This document shows positions 21,646-32,928 of a stretch of DNA of 64,000 bases, in pieces. Each line of letters opens with the position of its first letter. Positions within the stretch are counted from its first letter, which is position 1. Both the position numbers and the translations under genes were made by a program. Below the pieces are notes generated by a model. The model worked only from the letters and a program-made list of their open reading frames with translations, was not told where the DNA came from and did no database searches. The stretch comes from Parasponia andersonii (lineage: Eukaryota > Streptophyta > Magnoliopsida > Rosales > Cannabaceae), in the NCBI GenBank assembly GCA_002914805.1, contig JXTB01000073.1, positions 592,795-656,794 on the forward strand, in the 5' to 3' direction.

Positions 21646-24520
21646 TATATATATCGAAAACTAATCCGCCTCCTCTTCAAAAAAACCTATCGTCTGCTAT
21701 TTCTCTCGAAACCCGAAGTATTCACAGAGCCATCCTTCCAGTGTCATTCTATTTCTCAGCTCGCACAACTTTGTCATCTTCTCCGACAAAGTTATCATCA
21801 TAATCCTTCAAACGTCATCTTGGTTCCTCCGCCTTCGAAGAAAGGTTAGTATATATCCTCTCTTTTGTTCTTCGATTTTTCCAGAACTCTTATTTACAGA
21901 TCCTAGAGTAGAAAATAGGAACAAAACGTAGAACCTAAATACCATAGAGCCTAAATATTCTGAACATAAACCCATCCCATATTCGGATGGACTGTAAAAT
22001 GGAAATTTTTAGATCCCCTTCGTTGGTTTATAGATTCTTCTTTTAGATGACTGACAGAGATGAACTCGTGAAAGAGTTTTTATTTTCTTTTTTAACGAAC
22101 TACTCGAACAATTTTTATGAATCCGTAGATCGATTAGAAAAAATTCGATAAGTAGCTTGTTGATGCAATCCTAGGATGAGACTCCAAAACTGCTCGCATA
22201 TAGCTAAGATCCCTGATGCTCATATAGGACTAAATCCATCCATATTTCTTTTCAAATATCTAGTAGTTAGGATTTTAGGGAAGGGAATGTATTCTCAGGA
22301 GAATCTTCCAATACCAGTGTTAGCTTCATAAACCTCGAAGATTATCTTGAGCTAGAACCCGAAGTTGAGATAACCAGGGTCAGGCAAAGTAGTCCTCGCA
22401 TAGGCGACCTTCCTCAAGACCAATGGCCCCGGCATATCAGAGATGCCCATGCATTCACAACGGGTTACCAATATGTAGAGGAAGACTGGTCATGTACTAA
22501 TATAAGGACGAGTTACACCACGAACAGACTTAGCAAAATCTTGCACAACTACAAGATCACCATCCCCCTTCGTCTTTCCATGGAGTTCAATCGACCACAT
22601 ACACTACCTCGCGGAATTACTTCATTCTCTAAAGCAGTTCTCAAATACGGGGTCTACCTTCCACTTCATCCTTATATAAAATCCATCGTCGACTATTACA
22701 GAGTCGTTCCTTTTCAACTAACTCCAAATACTTATAGATATATGGTAGGTCAGTACATACTATACCATAAATTAAGCTTAAAAACCCCCACACCTGAAAA
22801 GTTTGATTGGTTTTACCAAATGAAATCAAACCCATCAGACTTCGGCTTCTTTTATGCGAGCAAGTGGTCGAACCAAGCAATAAAAACTATCTACAAGGTT
22901 CGCAACAACATAGAATAATAGAAAAATCCGTTTTTCCACTTTGATTATGCGGATAACGGCTTCTTTCAGAATCATGGTAGGTAGATTTTCAATTTATCAC
23001 CTTTTCTGTATTATCATATTTATTCTGATTGCAATCGTATGTCATCGCAAACAACAGGGAACGACCCGGACTTTCCAAAGAACAGCTCGTAAGGGTGTAC
23101 AGAATCAACAACCTTCCGATTGAGGAATTCGATTAGAAGAAGCTTGGGACTTCTAAGAACTTGGTCACTTGTGGTTTGCTTCCAAAAGGAGCCGCGTTCT
23201 TTGATCCCACCGTCCGTTCGACCAGGCCCTCTAGCTCGAAGAAAAAGAAGCCGAGGAAGCATACGGAAAAGAGTGCCTCGTCTTTTAAACCTAGGAAACG
23301 AAAAACACCTGCCACCCCTACAACTTTGGAACCATCATCTCCAGAAACAGCATCACTGCCAGCTTCTCAACAATAAGAGCGTAATTATATATATACATAT
23401 ATATATTTTCATCATCATCGTATTATGTCATCTCACTTGCTGATACATCTATACAGAAATTGTTATTGGTAGCGGACTGCGAGCACCACCTTCCACTCTG
23501 GGGTCCATGGCAAAGTCTAAGATGCCAGAGAGCACACCTCCATCATCATCGAAAGGGAAAGAGAAGTTCGACACTAACAAAAAATGAAAAGTTGCCTTCG
23601 AGGATATCCCGACAAGCTCGACTCCTCCACAGCCTCAAACTATGAGCCATCCCGAACCGTCCAAGGAGACTGCCACTTTTTCGGAATCAAACCAGATTGA
23701 TAAAGACGAGGAGCTCTTCGCACTCCTTAATCAATTACCGGAGAAGGCTGGTATGAGCGCAGCCTTTATTGATCACTTCACTTCTGAAGAGGGCTGGGAG
23801 AGGATGAAGCGACGATCTGCCAAGGTTGCCTTTGGTTCTACGATGAGGATATTGGCAAATGTAAGTATCTTCCTTTTTTTTTTCAATGCATTTTTCTAGT
23901 ACTGATGTGTTATATTTTCAGACTGCTACAGCTGCTGTCCTGATGCATGATCCAGTCCTTGAGTGTTTGGAGAAGGCCGAAAAATTCGACGAGATAACTC
24001 AAGCATTCGAGGACTCGGAGAAGGCTCGTGAGGAGGAGAAAAAAGCCTTCGATTTAGAGAGGCAGCAGCTGCTTGAAGGTTTGGCCAAAGAGAAGTTCGA
24101 AAAGGAGAAGCTCGAGGAAAAAATTAAAGAACTTGAAAAAACTATCTCCGAGCATCCGGATTGCATGAAGGAGGCAACAACAGAGGCGGCTCACAAGTCC
24201 GTTGAAGAGTTTAAGGCTACTGAAGTCAAGGAGTTCGAAGACAAAGCCAGTGCAATCGCCTCGTCGACCATCATATACAATATCTTCTGCGAGCATCCGA
24301 ACTTTGACTTTTCTATCCTCGGCGAAGACGTGGTCGAGCTTGTCCATAGTTGGAGGGAAGATAAAGCTACCAAGACTGGAGATGGTGGGGTGAGCACGTC
24401 TGCACAATAATAATGTTATTTTTTTAAAACTTCAGAACAATACGTGCTTAGTCCCCTCTTATTTGTATTTCTTTGCTTGCATATAGGTGCGAGCTTTTAT
24501 CAATGAATGAATGCTTTCCT
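21646..24520 (+). pseudogene. Antisense extra gene region of the Tat element (PF04195-like and coiled coil)
   Basis: On the strand opposite to gag-pol, between integrase and the 3' LTR, several coding blocks lie in order. A TATA-like TATATATAT is at 21646-21654. A block at about 22316-22918 resembles the putative gypsy-type transposon domain (PF04195), with KYGVYLPLHPYIKSIVDYYR and QLTPNTYRYMVGQYI words. A Lys-rich, nuclear-localisation-like block lies at about 23140-23378 (KKKKPRKHTEK). Coiled-coil blocks lie at 23642-23862 and 23922-24410, with heptad-rich Glu/Lys/Leu sequence. The last two blocks are separated by a GT-to-AG interval with an intron look. A terminal AATGAATG word near 24505 could mark the 3' end. 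Extra and antisense open frames are known for Tat elements; their function is not established. This copy is a fossil with several breaks. Confidence 0.65.
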
Positions 24521-25059
24521 TATTAGACATTTATTCCTGCAAAACAATCAACACACTAAGTCGTAACATAGAAGATAATTAATTTAACCAAGTAGTCAAT
24601 TACTAAGTGACTGATCGATACGCTGTTGTGATTTGAATCCAACACACTTAAAATGATTGTATTAGGATAAATTAGGTCGCTTAAGAAAATATCAAGAATG
24701 AGTGACCCAAACTCAATACTGTATTTCAAAAGTTCCATGGCAAAATATAAATATAGCAATATATCACATTGAACAATGAATGTTTTGCTTAGTTACTTTG
24801 TTGTTTGATGAGAGAAATTGCGTAATACGACATGCTAAGGCATGAAGCGAGGAGAAAATCCTAAGATTTTAAGGAATTTTAGATATTTCGACGATCTAAA
24901 ATTCCGACCCCTCTAAATGGACATTTTGCATAGTTCCTTAGGAAACAAGTAGGAGATAATATTCTGATCCCACTGTCCCCGAGTCTTATGGTGTTCGAAG
25001 ACTGCCATAAAACTATAAAAAGTACCAAATCAAATGATCGATGAAGAGACACCCTTATT

Positions 25060-25220
25060 GATGATGACGAATGACGACCAACGAATGATGATTACGAATG
25101 ACGATTAACAAATGACGATTAACGAATGACGATCAACGAATGATGATTAACGAATGACGATTAATGAATGACGATTATGAATGACGAATAACGAATGACG
25201 ATCAACGAATGATGAATAAA
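25060..25220. repeat. Short tandem array, ACGAATGACGATTA-like unit
   Basis: About ten degenerate copies of a 14-15-bp word (ACGAATGACGATTA, ACGAATGATGATTA and similar) lie between the antisense gene region and the integrase end of the Tat element. It is non-coding. Because the word is repeated head to tail, replication slippage is the likely origin. Confidence 0.8.
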
Positions 25221-25299
25221 TAGATCTTTATTGATGAATGACGAAAACATAAAGATATACATGAAAATTTACTGATAATAGCGACGAAGTTATTATGCA

Positions 25300-28290
25300 T
25301 TCTAGGCATGCTCGATCTTTTGTCCGCCAGTACGAGCTAACTTATATGTCCCAGGTCGAATAATGGCATCAATAACATACGGTCCTTCCCAAGAGGGTCC
25401 AAATACTCCAGCACCGTACTCTTTATTATTAGGTAGGACTTGCTGAAGAATAAGGTTACCAACTTCAAATCCTCTTCGTCTGACTTTAGAATTATAATAT
25501 CGAGTAGTGCGCTATTGATATGATGGGATTTGAAGTTGAGACTGCTCGTGCCTTTCTTCTAAAAGATCGAGCTCAATCCTTATTAGTGTTTTGTTGCGAT
25601 CTTGCTCATAGGTTGATCATTGTAGAGATCTCACCAATTTTAACTGGAATCATTGCTTCATATCTGTAAGCTAAAGAGAATGAACTCTCTCCAGTAGTTG
25701 TTCGTTAAGTGGTACGATAAGCTCATAACACTTCAGGGAGTACCTCTGTCCAAGCTCCTTTATGCTCTTCCAACTTTGTCTTTATATTGTGTTTAAGTAT
25801 TTTATTTATCGCTTTGACCTGTCCATTGGCTTGTAGATGAACAACAGCGACGAAATTCTTCTTGATGCCTAAGTTGTTACGGAAGTTACGGAACTCGTCA
25901 CAGTCAAATTGTTTCCCATTATCAGAAATTATGGTATATGGTATACCATAACGGCAGATTATAGATTTGTAAACAAAATCTATCATCTTTTTTTGCGGAA
26001 ATGGTACTCAAAGCTTCAGCTTCTGTCCACTTGGTGAAATAATCGACTGCAACCACTACATACTTCAACCCACCTCGTGCCAATGAAAGTGTTCCGATAA
26101 TATCAATTCCCCATACTGCAAATGGCCATGGACTGGTCATTGGAGTGAGAGGAATAGTTGGCATTCTAGGAACAGTTGCAAATCGTTGGTATTTGTTACA
26201 CCTCATAGTAAATTCCATCGTATCTTTCTTCATGGTCGGCCAAAAATACCCTTGTCTTAGAATCTTGTTCACAAGTGCCTGCCCCCTAGAATGATTTCCA
26301 CATATTCCTTCTGAATCTCCCTCATAATGTAGTCCGCTTTTTCTTCATCGACACATAACAATAGCAGCGTACTAAAACTCCTTCGATAAAGCTTCTCGTC
26401 ATAGAGAACATAGCGAGCTGCTTTCATTCGAAGTCACTTTGGGTTGTCTTTATTTTCGGGGAGATCGCCATTTTGTATATATTTCATTATAGGATTTACC
26501 CACGATGATCTTTTATCAACCGTCATAGCTATTTGAGGCTCTGCTTCGATACTAGGTTTTGTAAGAAACTCGACAGGGACCACTTTTAGTAATTCGACAT
26601 CTTTTGTTGAGGCGAGTTTAGCTAGGGCATCTGCCCGAGTATTCTTAATGCGAGGAAGAAGTTGATAAGCAGTGAATGTCGAGAATAATCTTTGTACCTC
26701 CTGCAAATAAGCCATCATTCTCTTTCCCCTTGTTGGTTATTCGCCATTTACTTGACAAACAACCAGCTGGAAATCACTGTATACCTCAATTACTTCAACC
26801 TTCATTTCTTGTGTGAGTTTTAGCCCGGCTATCAGTGCTTCATATTCTGCCTCATTATTTGATGCTGGAAATTTGAAGCGAAGTGCACAATTAATATTGT
26901 GCCCTTCAGGACTGATTAGACCTAAGCCCGCACCAGCTCCATTCTCGTTCGACGATCCATTGACATAAAACTTCCACAATCTGGATAAATCTGTAGCAGG
27001 CTTTTCGATTACTTCTGTGGAAAGATTGATATTATATATGAATTCCGCAATGAAATCTGCGAGGGCTTGCCCTTTGATTATCGTGCGAGGTTGAAAATTG
27101 ATGTCGAACTGACTCAACTCAACTGCCTACTTAAGTAGCCGCCCAGAAGCCTCGGGTTTTTGAAGAACTTGCTTTAATGGAAAGTTCGTGAAAACTTTGA
27201 TGGTGTGCACATGAAAATAAGGTCGAAGTTTCATGGATGCAACAATGAGTGCTAATGCCAATTTCTCCATCTCTAGATATCTTGTTTCGGCATCGAGTAA
27301 TCTTTAACTTACGTAGTACACCGGTCGCTGTACCTTTTCATATTCCCGAATTAATGCAACACTTGTCGCATATTTAAAAACAGCGAGGTATAAATATAAT
27401 TTTTCCCTCGGATTTGTCTTCGATAGGAGTAGAGAAGAACCCAAGTGTATTTTTAATTCTTAGAACGCCTACTCGCATTCTCCCTTCCACTCGAATCTCT
27501 TCGAACCTTTCAATACTTCAAAGAATGGTTGGCACTTATCCGTCGACTTGGATATAAATCGACTCAATGCGGCCACTCTTCCTGCTAGGCTCTGCACATC
27601 TTTGGGTTTGCGAGGAGATTGCATATCAATTAGCACTTGTATGTTCTGTGGGTTAGCTTCAATGCCTCACTGATTGACCATAAGACCCAGAAACTTTCCA
27701 AATCCTATGCCGAATACACACTTCTGAGGATTCAACTTCATTTGATATTTTAGGAGAATTTTGAACATCTCATCAAGATGTTTGATGTGATCTTCAGTTT
27801 TCTTCGACTTCACCAGCATGTCATCAACATATACCTCTATTGTCTTGCCAATTTGTTTTACAAACATCATGTTGACAAGATGCTGGTAGGTTGCTCCTAT
27901 ATTGATGAGTCCGAAGGGCATCTTTTTGTAACAGTATAATCCCCGATCAGTGATGAACGAAGTGTGCTCCTCATCTAGTTCGTACATGGGGATTTAATTG
28001 TATCCAGAATATGCGTCCATGAAACTTAAGAGTTCATGCCCTGACGTCGCATCTACAAGCTGGTCAATTCTTGGAAGGGGAAAGTTGTCATTCGGGCATG
28101 CTTTGTTGAGATCTGTGAAATCGATGCATGTTCTCCACTTCTCGTTGGGTTTCTTTACCAAAACCGGGTTTGCAAGCCAGTTTGAATAAAAAGATTCCTT
28201 GATAAATCCAATTTCGAGCAACTATTCTACCTCTTCTTTCAGCGCGACGTAGCGTTCTGGATCTGTAGCTCTTCTTTTCTGTCATACAGG
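25300..28290 (-). pseudogene. Tat pol fossil: RT, RNase H, archaeal-type RNase H, integrase
   Basis: Read from 28290 down. Reverse transcriptase blocks (28221-27667) show DFTDLNKACPNDNFPLPR, the Tat-typical FMDAYSGYN and the catalytic YVDDM. A first RNase H region follows to about 27120. A second, archaeal-type RNase H (27117-26737) shows FYVNGSSNENGAGAG and SNNEAEYEALIAGL. Integrase blocks (26272-25723) show FWPTM, a WGIDIIG core word and ISDNGKQF. Remains of the integrase C-terminus run to about 25300. The copy is broken in many places. Confidence 0.85.
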
Positions 28291-28836
28291 CTTCTTTGTT
28301 GGATCTATGTTAAGACGGTAGCATATGATATTCGGATCGATCCTGACTATAACCGAATGTTTCCATGCGAAGACATCCAAGTTAGATTCCAGAAAAATGA
28401 CCAATGAAGCTCGTATTAGTTCTTGAAGCCTTGCTCCAATTTTTAAAATCTTGGAGGACCTGTCAAATAGCAAATCCTCCAAGTCTTCAATGGGTCCCGT
28501 TTTGACCTTTTCATCGATTTCTCGAGGGTCGAGGTCTTCGCTTATCGTTTCGATTGACGTTTCACCTGACGTTTCGACTGACGCTTCGACTGATGTTTTG
28601 CCTGACATTTCTCTTTGGACCGTCATTGTGCGAGGTGTCGTATCCTTTGCTGCGAGCTTTAAGGAGTTGTTATAACAAGTCCTCGCATCATATTGGTTGT
28701 CACACACCTCGCCTACTCCCTGTTAAGTCGGGAATTTCATAGCGAGATGATAGATCGATATTACTGCTCGAAGTTCCCTCAGTGTTGGTCTTCCCAGTAC
28801 AGCATTGAATGCAGAGGGGCAATCTACAACCAAGAA

Positions 28837-29136
28837 CTAGGTCATTACCGTTGAAACCCTAGGGTAGGTTCCAACATTGACCATTAACTCGATCATGCCT
28901 ATAGGCATTATCCTGTTACTAGTGAATCCATAGAGTAGAGTGACGGCGGGCTTTAGGTCACTTTCATTCAACCCCTTCTTTTTAAAGGCATCGTAATACA
29001 GGATGTCAACAACACTTATATTATCGACCAATACTCGCCATAATTGCGTGCTTCCACAATTGATCTTTATTACCAACGCATCATTATGTGGATAAAGGAC
29101 TTCCCTCACATTTTGTTCCGTGAAGATAATATCCAT
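28837..29136 (-). pseudogene. Tat protease fossil
   Basis: Located between gag and reverse transcriptase on the minus strand. The words HNDALVIKINCG and VLVDNISVVDILYYDAF match the aspartic-protease region of Tat elements, including the VD-x-x-S-V-DIL pattern. It is part of a broken element. Confidence 0.65.
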
Positions 29137-30000
29137 ATCCGGTACTCACTAAAGCTTTCATGGTCATTGTTCGAGGTGCATAACGTTGGTCAACGACTAC
29201 TGTCGAGCTTCTCATGCATACCTATCCTGCGCTCTCTTGGAATCTCCCCCAACGTGCGGTCCTCTGAAAATAGTTCACACCTCGCGCTGAATTTCTGGAG
29301 GTCAATGTTGGTTTTCTTCTCGCCTTTCATTATTCTGTTTAGAGTACTGCCGTAGCCGCTCTTCTTTAATCAATCTTTCGATCTCATCTTTCAGGGCAAA
29401 GTAGTTATTGGTATCGTGTCTAATGTCATTATGATACCGACAAAACTTGTTGGGGTCACACCTCGCTCTATCTCTTTTCATTGGTTCCGGTTGACGATAC
29501 TGCTCCTATTGGTTTGTGACTGCATAGATATGATCTATGGGTGCATTCAATTCAGTATAATTATTGAACCTCATGGGAGCTCTTGGAATCTCCTGCTTTT
29601 TCTCTTTGGGCTACTTCTCAGTCGATTGTTCACTATTCCTTTTGTTCGACTTCTTATTATTGTAGTTGTTGTTTGTTGTCGCAACTTTGGCAGCATCCTT
29701 TCCTTCTCCCTTTGTCGTCTTAAGGTTTTCGCGTGAAGATTCCATCCTTAGATACCGACCAACTCTTCGATAGAATTCTTCAAGGGTTTTGTATTCTCGC
29801 TCAAGTAAATCTTCTCAGACTTTAGTTTCTGGTCGCACCCCAGCCATCATTAGAGATAAAACTCCTCCTTCAGGTGGGTTGTTAACCTTTGCTAATTCTG
29901 AGGTAAAGCGATTTAGGTAAGATCGTAGAGTTTCCTCTGAACCTTACCGAATAGCAGACAGACTGACCAGTGGAATAGTGAAATTCTTCGCAGTCTAGAA

Positions 30001-30978
30001 TTACCTCAAGAATACAGTTTGGAGTTGTTGCCAAGACGAGATTGAGTCAGACTTGAGTCCTCGGAACCACTTCTTTACTACTCCCGTAAGAGTTACAGTA
30101 AAACACCTGCAATGTACGAGATCATCAACACGATGAAGTTTTATCAGGTCGCTGAAGTGATCTATATGATCCTGCGGATCAGTTTTCCCATCAAAAGTGT
30201 TTATGGTGGGAAGTTTAAATCCAGCAAGTAACACGGCAGCTCGAACCTCCTCGCTGAATGGCGATTGACGATACCCATTAGTGAGCTCATCGTCCCAACC
30301 AGCAAGTGCATCTAAAGCAATCATCAGATTATGAACATCGACGTTCAGAGGAAGAACATTCTCTCTTACTGGTGGTAGGAGTGGCCTTTGATCGTTGTCA
30401 CAATATAAGGCGGGTTGGTTTGGTAGGGTGTACTGCGGCCTTAGGGATTTCAATGAAACAGTGAGACGAGATCGGCTTTGGTCGTTGTGATACGATATGG
30501 ATCGCTCCTGACTACGTCGCTGATCCAGATGTTGTCTCAGGTCTATAGGATTCTGTCGAGATTCCCTATTGATCCTGTCAAAGACACTCCTCGATTGACG
30601 TTTTTGCTCGTGTTCAAGATAATCACGATTGATGGTTGCTCTCTAGGAAGGTTGTCCACGATCACGATTAGTGCTCGAACTTTCATTACTAGATACCAGA
30701 GGCAAGTCTGCGACCTTACCTTTTCCCTTAGAGATGCAATCTCCTCGACGCTTCTGCCGGGCTTTAGGTTGGTTGCGGTTCCCTGTCTCCAGAATCTGAA
30801 TTTCTCTATCAGGTTGTTGAGTAGGATGTTCTCTGGGATGTTCGTGCTGTGGTGTTAGAATCTGTCCCTCAGCAAGTCGTCGTAGAGAGTCATTAATCTG
30901 ACTTATAATTTGCTGAAGGTTTACCAGTACTTCCTCTATGCGATCCTGTCTCTGGATAATATTTTCCAGTGCGGTCAC
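30001..30978 (-). pseudogene. Tat gag fossil
   Basis: Two blocks on the minus strand. The N-terminal block (30978-30643) is coiled-coil-like with QRQDRIEEVLVNLQQI. The downstream block (30453-30001) shows the plant retrotransposon gag core: LPTINTFDGKTDPQDHI, then a cysteine-containing CRCFTVTLTG and WFRGLKSDSISSWQQL. It lies next to the primer-binding site and 5' LTR, as expected. It is fossil and broken. Confidence 0.8.
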
Positions 30979-31111
30979 GACAGGCTGATCCTAAGTAGGA
31001 TCTGCCTGTGCAGCAGTAGTACTTTGGGGATGATTTTGGCTATTTCCAGTATTTCTGGTGTTTGCCATTGTTGAAAGAAGCGGAATGGACAAAATTTTCT
31101 ATCGGAATAAT

Positions 31112-31128
31112 CCTCCTTCTAGCGCCAA
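31112..31128 (-). other. Primer-binding site of the Tat element
   Basis: On the minus strand, two bases inside the 5' LTR edge, the sequence reads TTGGCGCTAGAAGGAGG. The TGGCGC core resembles the tRNA-complementary primer sites of Tat elements. It fixes the orientation of the element. Confidence 0.6.
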
Positions 31129-31129
31129 T

Positions 31130-31848
31130 TGTTGACGGAAGTTTTGTCAATAATAAATTTAGGAAAATTACAAGATATGGCTTGTGTGAAAAGGATTAAT
31201 TAACTAAAGCAAATAAAGAGACAAGAATTTTATAGTAGTTCAGCCCCAAAAAAGATGAACCTACATCTATTGATTTTTACTATTTTCTGGAGAATTACAA
31301 GAGCTCAAAATTACAATGTGTTTGTCCGAAAAAAAGAAGCAAGAGTTTAAAAGATTCTCAAAGATTTCAAAGATCAAGAGAGTATCAAAGATCTCCCAGC
31401 CTCTCAAGATCAGAAAAATTTCTAAAGCCCTCACTAAAACATTGAACTCCCTTTATATAGGTGAGGATAGCTCAATATTTCCCAATTGTGAGAATGAGTA
31501 ACTGTACAATCGGGCAATACAATTTGAGTAACAATATATCTGGGTAATCACTTAAATGAGATGACTGATCGATCTTTAAAGAGAAACCTTTGTTTCCCTT
31601 TCTTTGTAGGTTACCCGTTTGACGAAGCGTAGACTAGTCTCCTTTTTATTCTGGTCGTACTTAACTCGATCGGAGGAGATCGCACTAACTTATACAGTGG
31701 AGGTCGCACGAATTTATACAGTGGAGGTCGCATATAACTCTTTCGGAAGAGGTCGCACTTAATCTTACTCATGCGACCTGATACTCACTTGGTCAATTTT
31801 TTCCCTCTATGGTATTGACCAATATATAGGATTTTAGACTGCACAACA
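31130..31848 (-). repeat. 5' LTR of the Tat element
   Basis: Starts TGTTGACGG and ends GCACAACA on the plus strand, giving inverted TGTTG/CAACA tips. It aligns with 20507-21228 with about 67 differences counted by eye over 720 bp. Many of these are C-to-T or G-to-A, as expected of methylated repeats. Confidence 0.9.
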
Positions 31849-32928
31849 ATTACTACAAGTATATTGAAAAGAACAAGTAGTACAAGTATATTGAAAAGAA
31901 GGTAACAAAGAGAAACTTAAGGCTTCCTTGAGAAAGAAACTTAAGCGTCACAACTCACATGATCGAAATTCCAAGATCGATCAACGAGTAATTAATCAAT
32001 TTGTCTTTATCAGCAAATCCTAAGCAAGTAATAGCTTTCAAGTATAGGTTAATTATTTTGATATCTAGTTAGCTCAGGTTGTATTCCAGCAAACAGCAAA
32101 GATTATCTTAGCTTATAAGTCGTAAAGTAACGCAAAATCCAAAAGTACTGCAAAATCCAAACGGATATATACGTGCCAGCTTCCCATATCCGAATACTCA
32201 ACATTTGCACCTAATGATATAACACATAGCTTTAAACAATGTAGTCTCACTTTGAGACAAAATGACAAAATGTAGATGAAAATTAAGTTACATCATTTGA
32301 CATAAGTTTTATGGGTAAATTTTTTTTTGAATAAAATAGAGTTTAATTAATGATCTTTATTTTTGATAAATTAAAAAAAAATACATATTATTATCTAATT
32401 CTAACTCTATTAGGATAATAAATTTTCACTCATATCCTAGTGTAACTTGAACTTAAGATCGATATTTCCGCCGGTGTGTATTTTTACAATTTGAACAAAC
32501 TTAGATTTACGATGTTACTCATATTCATATATATATTTGTTTTCGAAAAAAAAGAAGATTTCTACCTATGTTGAAAATGACCGTTTCTCACAATTTAGTT
32601 TTCTAAATCTTTCATTTTGGGATAACTAACTCATACTCTACTGTAGAGCTCAATGTAAATTTATTGCATTATACCTAAAATAAGGTATGAAAAATTTGTC
32701 TTCTTTCTCTCTAGAGGCTAAACTTTTATTACTTTTTTTGATAGCTCGTTTGTTGGTCATGTCTCATTTTCAAATAATACTTTCCTTTTAGATTTTCCGA
32801 GTCAAGTTTAGTAGTCCTTTCATATTTATACATTTTTTTGTGTACATATATAGATCATTATTCAATAGATATTTCTTTTACTTATCTATAAATATTTGTT
32901 TTTGCTGTTGGGGTAATTATCTAAATTC
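31849..32928. other. AT-rich intergenic DNA, no gene seen
   Basis: Just right of the Tat element is a short duplication of the word ACAAGTATATTGAAAAGAA (31856 and 31881 areas). Otherwise there is no gene, RNA or clear element. Confidence 0.55.

Larger units (their letters stand above)
20507..31848 (-). mobile_element. Tat-clade Ty3/Gypsy LTR retrotransposon fossil, 11.3 kb
   Basis: Two direct LTRs (20507-21228 and 31130-31848) bound an internal region read on the minus strand in the order gag, protease, reverse transcriptase, RNase H, a second archaeal-type RNase H, integrase. The second RNase H marks the Tat clade. The primer-binding site next to the right LTR reads TTGGCGCTAGAAGGAGG on the minus strand. 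A purine-rich tract abuts the left LTR. The flanks GTTAC (20502-20506) and ATTAC (31849-31853) look like a target duplication with one later change. By eye the LTRs differ at about 9 percent of sites, which suggests an age of a few million years under usual plant rates. The element is broken, with something like ten or more breaks in its coding parts. A 4-kb region between integrase and the left LTR holds an antisense gene region. Confidence 0.9.
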
